Of a DNA stretch of 64,000 nt, positions 47,901 to 58,793 are shown piece after piece. The position numbers were made by a program, and so were the translations under genes. A model generated the notes under the pieces. It made no database searches, was not told the DNA's origin, and saw nothing but the letters and a program-made list of their open reading frames with translations. Each line of letters starts with the position of its first letter. Position 1 is the stretch's first letter. The stretch spans positions 56,281,444 to 56,345,443 of the forward strand of contig NC_081832.1 in assembly GCF_030867095.1 (NCBI RefSeq). The letters run 5' to 3'. The stretch comes from Alligator mississippiensis. Taxonomy: Eukaryota; Chordata; Crocodylia; Alligatoridae.

Positions 47901-50900
47901 TCCAATTCTCTTTAAGTGCTTTAGGTAAGATTTAATCTTTGATGGTAGCATGCACAATGAAACAAGTCTAATTTATCATGCGTAATTGCATGCTGGACTA
48001 ATATGTGTTTAGTTGCTGCCTACAATTAATACATTGGCATAAAAGTTCTTATCCTACAACTTAAACCCACGAGCATGTTCTTGTCCTCACTATCTTATAA
48101 AGTTTTAAGATGACAGTTTGACTGTATATTAAATCATCTTAAAATACTTTGCAACATAAGCAAGTTTCATCTTGCTACTAGTACTATATTTACTCAAATA
48201 TAAAACAAGGTTTTTTCTACCAATCAGCATGGGGAAAAAAGCCCTCATCTTACATTTGCATACAAGAAAGCCTCCTCATAATACATTGTCTATCATTAAA
48301 CTGCTGCCAGAGGCCGTACGTGCTCAATAATGGAAGCCAATTATGAACTTTATCCTCCTGGTTACGGGTGACGAGCACAGGAGGAAAAGATGTATTGAAG
48401 AGGTAAACGGAAGACTGAGGAGTTGGGGGACATCGAAGTTCACCGGGAGGACAGGCAGACAACCATCAGAACAAACCCAGGAGGGGACAAGCACATAATC
48501 AGTAAGTTAGGAAACAACTGAACTTACCCCTACCCCAGCCCAAAGACAGGACTCTCCTAAGCATACAAAGAAGCCTAGGGCTTCCAATTGCAGGCTCAGC
48601 TGCCTGTACACTACAGCCAGGAGCATGGGGAACAGGCAGGAGCAACTGGCCCTCCTGCTAAGCAACAACAAATATGATCTCAGCGATAACGGACTTGGTG
48701 GGACTCCACCTATGACTGGACCACAGGTGCACATGGCTATACCTTGCACAGGAGGGATCATGCAGAAAGGAAGGGCAGGGGTGTAGCTGTCTATGTCAAG
48801 GAGCAGTACACTTCCCTACTAGCTGACACAGGCACCCAAGGAAGGCAACTTGAAATCCTCTGGGTTAGAATACGGGGAGAATGTGGTGAACGGGATATCA
48901 CTGTAGGAGTCTAACACAGACCTCCTAACCAGGAGGAAGAGCTTGACCATGAATTCTCTAGGGAACTAACAGAGGCTGCACACACACAGTGCATGGCTGT
49001 CATGGGTGATATCAATCACCCTGACATCTCATGGGAGGAGCATTCTGATCAGTTGTGCAGCTTCCTCACCTGCATTGATGAGCTCTGACTCAAGAAGTCC
49101 ACAGGCCTAGCCAATAATACTTGACACGAGGCAAGGCACTGATAGATCTGGCCAAAGGGGATTATCTAATTAGCAACCTGAGGATTGAAGGGAAGCTTGG
49201 TGACAGTGATCACAAATTGATCACCTTCCTTATCCATCACAAAAGCTGGCAATGTAGAAATCTTTGACTTTACAAAAGTTGACTTTCACAAGCTCAGGAG
49301 GTTGGTTGTCGAGGCCCAGATAGATCATGATCTGACAGGGAAGGGTGTCCAAGAAGAGTGGTTGCTCCTTAAGGACACGATTCTAAAAGCACAAGGGAAG
49401 TCCATTCCGGCTCACAGGAAAGGTAGTAAAAAAGGACTGGGAAACTCCCTTGGCTAAATAGGGAATTCATGGACCTCCTCAATCTTAAAAGAAAACCCTA
49501 TAAGGGATGGAAGACAGGAAATACCTCTAAGGAAGATTATGTGTCACTGGCCTGCACCTGTAGGGAGCGAACCAGAAAAGCTAAGGCCGATACCAAGCTC
49601 AGACTGGCTACAGGAATCAAGGACAATAAAAAAGTCCTTCAGATACACAGGACATCAAAAGAAAAATAAGGGCAACACTGGACTCCTGCTAAATCAAATG
49701 GGGCAGCTGACAACCGATACCCAGGATAAAGCTAATCTCCTCAGTGGTTATTTTGTGTCGGTTTTCCATCAGCCCAAGGGGGTCACCCTGCCTGACAGGA
49801 CACAGGACTACGAGAGTATGGGTGACCACACACCTACATTTAGTGACCTTGTGGGGGAACACCTTAGGAGGCTGAACATCTGTAGCATCCTTAGCGGGCC
49901 CTGATGGAATGCACAGAAGAGTGCTAAAAGAACTGGCCGACATCATAGCTTGACCATTGGCACAGATATTTGATAACTCGTGGCACTCAGGAGAGGTTCC
50001 TGAAGACTGGAAGAGAGCCAACGTGGTGCCTATCTTCAAGGAAGGAAGGAAGGAAGATCCAGGGAACTACAGGCCAAATCAGTTTGACCTCAATCCCTGG
50101 TAAGACCTGGGAAAAAAATTATCAAAGAATCCATCAACAACAGGCTGACAGAAGGAGCCGTTCTGAGACAGCCAACACGGCTTTGTTTTGGGTAGGTCAT
50201 GCCTGACCAGCCACATCTTCTTCTATGACCAGGTGACATGTCACCTAGATGCAAGGGGGGGGGGGGGGGGAGTGTTAGAGTTTGATGTCATTTACTTGGA
50301 TTTCACAAAGGCCTTTGACTTGGTCTCTCATGATGTCCTCATGGCAAAACTGAGGCCTTGACAACCTTATGGTCCAATGGCTGTAGGATTCTATTACAGA
50401 CCTCCTAAACAGAAGGAAGAGCTCAACCATGAATTCTCTAGGGAACTAACAGAGGCTGCACACTCTCGGTGCATGGCTGTCACGGGTGATTTCAATCGCC
50501 CTGACATCTCATGGGAGCATTCTGATCAGTTGTGCAGCTTCCTCACCTGCATTGATGAGCTCTGACTCAAGAAGCCCACAGGCCTGGCTAATGATACTTG
50601 ACACGAGGCAAGGCACTGCTAGATCTGGCAAAAGGGGATGATCTAGTGAGCAACCTGAGGATTGAAGGGAAGCTCGGTGACAGTGATCACAAATTGATCA
50701 CCTTCCTTATCCATCACAAACGCTGGCGATGTAGAAATCCTTGATTTTAGGAAAGCTGACTTTCACAAGCTCAGGAGGTTGGTTGTGCCTTGAGAACCTT
50801 ATGGTCCAATGGCTCGGGAAGTGGCTCCGTGGTCAGACCCAGAGAGTGATTTTTGATGGAACCAAGTCAGCATAGCATATGGTGACCGGTGGCATCCCTC

Positions 50901-53900
50901 AGGGTTCAATACTCAGACCTTTATTGCATCCAACTCTGGGCTCCACAGTTTAAAAAGGACGTGGAGAAGCTCGAGAGTTTAGAGGAGAGCTACATACATA
51001 ATAAGAGGCCAAGAGAGCAGGCCACATGAGGAGAGGCTGAGAGGCACAGGTGTACATCAGGACCTGGGAGAACGTCTGTTCACCAGAGCTCCCCTATGGA
51101 AAACAAGGTCCAACGGTCACAAACTGCTGGAAGACTGTTTTAGACTGGACATAAGGAAGAATTTACCATCCGAGTCTCCACCAGAAGTGGTGCAAGCACC
51201 TACTCTGGACACATTCAAGATGTGTTTGGATGATTATCTGGCTGGGGTCCTCTGACCCCAGCTGACTTTCTGTCCTTGGGCAGGCTGCTGGACCAGATGA
51301 TCTCATGAGGTCCCTTCCAGCTCTAATGTCTATGAAATCTATGAATGTACCCCACACTGAGCATGTCTGTAAAACACACACGCCATTCTGGGCAAACATA
51401 CTGATGGGAACCTACCACGAGGATAGGTTAGTACAGTCCATCTGAGTAAGATATTGTATCCATTGTGCTCAGTCCCCTCAACAATGATTTTTTCAACTGT
51501 TAGCGAACCACTGCAATGAATACTTAACTTTCTCTTCACTCCCACAGCCAAGCAGCACATTTCAATCTCACTTCCAATGGTTTCTGTTTCTTCATCAGCC
51601 TTAAATGCCTGGCAAACATTACCAAATGTATCTAGATAAGAAGCTCTGTTGCCCCATGTGTCTGCCTCTGGCATGTTTATGGATTATTATAAACCTACGA
51701 TCTGTGAAGCGGAGACAGACCAGGTGGTCCCACACCTCATCTGCATATACATTTTTGAAAGATTCCAGGATGTGTGACACGAACACCCAATTCCAGGCAT
51801 GGGCTGCAGCAGAAAGAAGTTGGGAGAGGTGGCAAGGGGGTAGGCAGAGCGGAGGAGGGCAAGAATGGGCCACCTGACCCCACAGATTGAATTTTCTCTG
51901 CTGTAGTAATGGGAGGGGGCAAATTCAAGGCAAGCTTCAATATATAGTTTCTATGCCTGGAAAAATCACAACACATTTATAAGTTTTCCATATAGAGAAT
52001 GTAGTTATTGGGAGGGTTTGTCCTATTTCTGAGTAAATACAGTGTTTGCATCTTCAGGTGAAACCAACAGTTTCCCCTATAAGCCAGAGCATGTCAGAAC
52101 ATTCTTCATGAGCATCATCACAATGGAATAACAAGATACATGCCACTAACAGTTTATGTTAACTTCTAAATAAGGTATGATTTGAATAAGAGAGCAACAT
52201 ATTTTGTTTCAAACTACACAGGAAACACGAGACTTTCAAGTACCTTTCAAATTCAGCAATATTCTCCCCAAGTTTACGAAGTGTGTTGCTGTGCTCTTCT
52301 TGCATCTGTCTCATGGCACTGATATGCAGGTCATTGATTCTCTGAAGCTCAACATTCTTCCTGAAAAGAGAATTTAACATTCTGTTCTGGAGTCTAAGCT
52401 GTACTGGCTATAGGAAAAGGCTTGCTCTTTTAGCTTTCTCTTATAACTCATCCAAACCAAGTTTTATCTATCTGTATATATTGGCACCAAATTTCATGAG
52501 TGCAAGCAACATGAAACATTCTAGCAGTTTTGACTTAAGTTTCCTTAGCTACTGTTTTAAATTTCTAGTCTGTAGGATGTGATTCTTTTTACACTGGAGT
52601 AGAGTGTTTGTGGTAAAAAAAAACCCCTTACTGACAAGTCTTAGCTATGATCATCCAACTCAACTTGGCTTAAACTCATTCCAGACTTTTCCCCGCCACA
52701 AAACTCTACATACAAAAACAGATTTTAGGAGCTAAATCTAGCTCATTAGACATGTTAAGTTGTATACGTTTGTGTACAGAACCTTAGCTTTGGTTCTCTG
52801 CCATTATTTTTCTTCCCCCAAAATAACTTGGGTCTGACAGTTCAATTTATACCTATTCAATTTCCAGTCTAGAAACCAATGGCAAAGAGTAAAACTAATT
52901 AATGGCTTAACATTTTCCCTGTAAATAAATATAGTTTGATTTAGTAAGCATCATGGTATCCCTCCTATATATTAGGAAAGTAAGGTTTTAGTGATCTACT
53001 TAGATCTTGTTTACCCATTGCTCCATCAGGTTGAGTGTTTGACCACATTTATACGCTCACTTTCCAAAAGCTTAGTTTAGTATTTCTATTTCTCTGATTA
53101 AAAGCAGTTAAGAGTTACTATTTTCACATACCCTCTGAGTTTTGCTTGTATCTGTGCTAGCTCTTCAGCTCTGGATTTGCATTCTTGTTCCAGTTGTTTT
53201 ACCATTTTTTCAGCCTTTTCATCCTTAGCATGCAGTTTATCCAGCTCATTCACTGCTTCTTCTAATTCTTTTTCTAGGAGTCGTCGCTCATTTATCGCCT
53301 CCTCTTGAAACTCAAGCAACTTCTGGTGCATAGAAGCAGCACACTCCTGCAGGAACAGAGTACATAATCGTAGGATCTACCAGTTTCTTACTAAGCAAAA
53401 TGTATCCATCCACATTATCTTTCATGCAAAGATAAGCTCTTATCCTAAACATAGACAAACTGACAGCTAACTATTCTGCTATAATTATGATACTGTAACA
53501 CCTCCAGAGAGGTGCAACACCTCCAATGTTTCTAGAATAAGTATGATTCCCTTCCAAGTTAGCTATGCCACTATAGATATGCTGGCTAGTTTTCCATACG
53601 TAGACAAACTCTAAGTTGCCAGTATATTTGTCCTATGTTTTAAGTTTAACCACCAGAGGAATTCAGTGCCTTCCATTAGATGAGATCAGATCCTTATGTG
53701 GTCTACCTTCTCTTGTTGCAGCTGAGAACAAGTGTCCTCCTGTTTCTGTTGCAGCTTTTGGTGTTCTTGCTCCTCTAGACTCAGTTTCTCTCTCAAGCTT
53801 TCTATTTCAGCATTCATACTTTGCTCTTTTTCTTGGTTCTCAGTGAAGAGTTTCTCTATGGAAAATAAGTTATCAATATATCAATCTTAGAGAAATAAGG

Positions 53901-56900
53901 ATTTGTGCCCTATATGCCTCTGTTAGTGCAGTCTTGAGGTTCTGGAGGGACCCTGTAGCCAGGTACTAGTTTCCTGCACTGTCCCGCTTCTTGTTTCAAG
54001 AAGCAGACTTAGTCTCTCACAGGATGATTCCTCATTCCCACAAGCCTCAGATCAACCTCCCCTTACATCAGATTCCACAGCTGGAACAGGGGAATCCTTT
54101 CCATGTCCAAGAGGACTCCCTTTGGGGTCATTCCAATGTCTGGGTCCCCTCTACAATAGAGGCACATCAGAAATATCCCTTGTTTCAAGATTATACGTTG
54201 CCATGGGCAAGCCGTAAGACAACAGAACAGCAAAAGGATATATTACAGAGAGGGAAAAAATTGCCATTTCCCCCCCCCTTAATCATTGTTTTTTTTCATT
54301 CTGCCTTCAAACTAAGTGGTAACATGTCCCACCTTCTTTCCAGACTACTGCAGTCCTTTAGAGCAGTGGTTCCCAACCTTTTTTTTCCCCAAGACCCACT
54401 GCTGGGAGAGGAGTGCAGCGGCAGTAGCCCGGGGATGGGAGAGCTCCCAGCATGGCTCGTCTTTTGCGTGCGGCACCACTGGCATTGCCCCTGCAACCCT
54501 CATCTGGGTCACAACCCGTGGTTGGGAACCGTTTGCTTTGGTCTTCTCAGCATTTCTACAGATCAGCTTCCCTACTGACTCTACCAGCTCTAAGCCAGGG
54601 GCCTGGACTCCCCCCACAAGGCAGAAGAAAATCCAAAGACATCCCTTGTCTAATAGCATCCCTCATACCTAAGAGATTCCGCCTAAGGACCTCCAAGTCA
54701 CCCTTCTTGCTTCCTTCTCCCCCCCACTTCCAATCAGTATTGTTCTATCTTCTGAGGAAGTTTCTAAAGGATTTGAGGATTCTCTCTTGCCTGTGGATTC
54801 TGGAATTCCTCTGGAACGTCTGACCCCCTGAAATATATGGGGCTCATGTTTCTCAATGCACTTGCTACTTGCCCTAGATTGAATTAAAAAAAGTTGCATT
54901 TGAAAGCTTGCATAAAATCTGTCCCAACCATGCAGTTGGTCCAATAAAAGATAAATCACTTACAAAAATCCTTTCCTCTCTCTTCTCCTTATAGGCAGAT
55001 ACTGCCAATATTTTGGTTGCTTAACGCAACAATACACTTTTACATGCATTGTCTGGGAGGGGCTATTGCTCTTGTTCTTATTCAAACGATTGGCCAATGA
55101 TACTTAATTGCATCCCTTGTTCATTAGGCATGCACGCCACAGATCTTTTGACATGTAAATAACTAACTGTCAGCAGTGGTAGCAATTCCTCAAACATTTT
55201 TCTAGTAATTAGGGAAGGCACTTGCCAAACTGTAGATGACTGAGGAAACTGAGCTGAGATCCACCTGTTTGGCTACAGAAGTGGCAAATAGCACTAGGAT
55301 CTACTCCTTCCTCCTGGAATTGTCAGATCACAGCTCTTTCCCTTTGTCTCATTTATCTGCTTCTACAGCGAGTTCTCTCAAAATGATCAATACTTTGTCT
55401 TACATTACAGCACCACCGAGGGGGATTCAGTGCTTGAGTCTCCCAGGTACTGATGTTAATATAGTGTTTCTTCAGATTATGCCTTCAAAGTGTCCCTGAA
55501 TCTCCTCTCTTGCCCATCTCTATAGCAGTGAGCTGGCTATAACTTCTTGATTAAGCTGATACAACTGCAACAATGGATATGCGTGGCATAACCTAACCCA
55601 TACAATGGTATGAATTTTACAAGTGAATACAGCTTTTTTTTTAAATCTAAAGATAAAAGACCAAGCACAAAGTTAGTTAAATCAAAATTGGACCAAATAT
55701 CTCAGCAGGAAAGAGCCCCCAAATCATTTCTGCATTTGAAGGGAGTTTGTGACACTCTCCCATCATGGTAGATTTAAAACTACTTTCCCCTACCTGAGCT
55801 AAATGAGCCTTTTCTCATCTGAAAATTCCTTTACCCTAAGTTTGAGAAGACAATGTTTATCATTAATGATAAGCAATAAGGAAGCTTAAAGATACTATGA
55901 AAATCTGCCTCAGAAGATACAGTGATATATGGGAATGAGGAATTCTGAAAATGCTGTGTACTGTGTTGTTGCTTAGAGAACGAGTCTCAAACCAGCAGCT
56001 ACCAGATCAGAATTCTGGTAGACTGGGAACACTTAATTTGTGTGGAATGAAGAGCAACTCCATAGCTACCCATCCTTCCTCCAGCAATCCTTCCTTGCAT
56101 TTTATCTCCTGCCAAGGGAATATATTAGTTCTTGATAAAGAATGAGTACTCATTGGAATCAGGTTTTATGTTCAGACTTGAACGTAAAATACTTTTTTTT
56201 TTAAAAAAAAAGAAGCATTAGAAGCTCACCACATACGCTCTAGTTAATTATGATGTGCAAGAAACTGATGCCCCAGCTCACAACATAATCAAACTAAAAT
56301 ACCTTTTTCTTGTTCAAGCAGCTGGCATCTTGCACCTACTTCTCTACTGAGTTTAGACAACTCCTCCTCTCTGGCTTTAAGGGAATCCTTTAGGATTACA
56401 GTTTCCTGGTCCTTCTGCAGTAGTATCTTCTCCATATGGACAACATCTAGTTTGTACTTCTCTACCTCTTCTGCAATAATGCTGTAGGAGAAAATCCAGA
56501 TGTCTATCACCAACGCATTTTAAAAAAATATTGTTTACGTACCGGCACAATATGCAACAGGACGGATTAATTTAAATCAGAACTAGCAGTTGAACTAGGA
56601 TTTAGATTAAAAACCCTGTCAGTTGATTTCAATCAATTTTAATCTTGTTTTTATATTTGCATTTTGGTTATTTTCCTCAGGACATTTTTAATTTGGTAAC
56701 TTTTAAGACATGCTGACTTATAATTATATGTATTAGCTATAATGTAGTAGTATATCATGTTAAAACACATTACTATTATACACATTTATTTAAAGCAGTT
56801 ATATAGTTGAATACTTATTCAGATCCTTATTTTACATTTGTATTATGTTCAAAATGGCAGCTGATTCATTTCTTAGTTCTATAGAATTCGCTTGTGATTT

Positions 56901-58716
56901 GTGCCAAGACATTTGGAAGGAACTGAAATTCAGTTAAAATTAATTCACATCTTTAAGTTTTCAGTTGCCTTAAATGTATTCAGTAAGAAAGATATCCAGA
57001 AAATTTAAATCAAGCTGCAGTTAAGGCTCCTTATGATTTCAATTAATTGTTTCTATACTTCAAGACTTGTTTTAGAACCAACAGGGCTCATCTTCTCACT
57101 GCATTTTTATTCAGAGACTAAAAAGAAAAACAGGTCTTTATTTTTTCAGTCATGACTAACCTAGTGGAAGCAAAATATTCTCTTTTCACTCTGTATGCAG
57201 AAGAGGCTACTGCAGGAGTTGATTTGCTTGAAACAAATTTGGATCAAGTATTTGGTTACTGATTTTTGTTAGTTGTTTCTTGACTTAACAACAAATAGCA
57301 CATTTTAAATAGCTAAGCCATAATATAGGTTGTCATAAAGAAACAACATTATTTCAAATGAAACCAAACTGATTTGTATCCAACTTGTTTTGTACTATGA
57401 TGCTACACCTGTTAGTCCAACTAACTAAGCTATAGAGTTGATACCTCCCTCATTCCCCACCCCAGGGAAGAAGAATCACAGGTTTTACAGCATTCCTCTA
57501 CACCAAGTTGTGTGGCAGCACTGAGTTATACCCCTCCTCCAACGAGATTAGATCCATCTCAGATTTACATCTGAGCGCCTTTGTTGCTTCCAAAACTCAT
57601 ACCGTTAGCTCTTAAATAAGGGTCATGAAAATGGGATGGTTTCTCAGCAGATGAAGTTTCCTTGACCTAGACACCAAACTCTTTCTAGCATATGAAGGAA
57701 ACTAAATAATTTCTGCATAAGAGAAGAAACCTTGCTTAACTCGAAATATTTCAACACGTTTAAAGTTCACAAAACTAAAGAAAAGGACTAAACTTTCTAT
57801 ACAATTATTTGATGATCCTTTCTTATGGAAGGGAAACATATGCTTATTTTTTGTGCAAGTTAATCCATTTACAAATAAAATTAAACATTTAGTCTCAAGT
57901 CTTTAAATGATGCTTAAATTTTGTTGATATTTTACTTGTCCAGCCAGACTCTAAGCCACGTAGGTTTATTACCTGAGTTCTGTAATATATTCCAAGAGTT
58001 TCTCAGTATCAGACTTTTCTTCTATCTTCTCTTTCTCAGAGGCAGATCTGAAATAAATGTAGATAGTGTACATGTATGACAGCTGTCAAATATTTAGGAG
58101 CAGCTCAAAGCTCAAGACAACTTAAGACTAGAGCATTTTCTACCTATGTATTTCTAATATTATGGTAGCCAGAAGGTCTCAAACCAGACTACATCTACAA
58201 GGACACCAAAACTGGCACGCATTCAGAATGTGTTGGGAGTGACAGAATTTCTTTCCTCAAAGTCAGGCAATTCTCAGAATGCCTGTGTACATTCCCCATT
58301 TTACTGGAATGGCGGCATAGGGTACAATCAAACAATTCACGCGAAATTGCAAAGAAACCAATAGCTCAGCCACATATTGAACTTAGGGTTGGAAGGAACA
58401 TCAAGAGGTCATCTAGTCCAACCCCCTGCTCAAAGCAGGACCATCCCCAACTAGATCATCCTAGCCAAAGCTTCGTCAAGCTGGGTCTTAAAAGCCCCCA
58501 AAGATAGAGATTCCCTTACCTCTCTGGATAACCTGTTCCAGTGTTTACTACCTTCCTAATAAGACATTCTTCCTAATATCCAACCTAAACTTTCCTTGCT
58601 GCAACTTGAAATCTCTAGTTTGGGTCCAGTGCCTAACAAAATTAAGCCATCACTCCTATGTAACCACACATGCTAAGCTTGCTTTAACTCCTGCTGTTAG
58701 ACAAAGGGCTACCTAC

Positions 58717-58747
<31 letters not shown>

Positions 58748-58759
58748 GTGTGTGTGTAT

Positions 58760-58793
<34 letters not shown>

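Larger units (their letters stand above)
48500..51342 (+). mobile_element. CR1 LINE, rearranged, with endonuclease and reverse-transcriptase remnants
   Basis: The order is endonuclease fragments (a KEQYT stretch near 48795, then [36 protein letters not shown]), a linker, then reverse transcriptase ([15 protein letters not shown], and [20 protein letters not shown] from 50281, which carries the catalytic YLDF), then GGIPQGSIL near 50890. At about 50920 the sequence jumps straight to the C-terminal [14 protein letters not shown] segment, so part of the polymerase is deleted. It ends in the CR1 3' motif TCTATGAAATCTATGAATG near 51342. A 404-base endonuclease copy interrupts it at 50383-50786. 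The 5' boundary is approximate, and many stops and frameshifts show it is dead. Confidence 0.92.
47494..52243 (-). other. HMMR intron containing a rearranged CR1
   Basis: The largest HMMR intron in the window. About 48.5-51.34 kb is a CR1 in the opposite orientation to the gene. The segment near 48186-48250 (TTTACTCAAATATAAAACAA) looks like another old repeat of unknown family. The rest holds nothing recognisable. Confidence 0.75.
53856..56302 (-). other. HMMR intron with a small hAT element
   Basis: Contains the hAT-type element at 54364-54535 and a dispersed repeat copy at 54893-54963. A C9 run lies at 54270-54278. No exon is seen. Confidence 0.7.
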
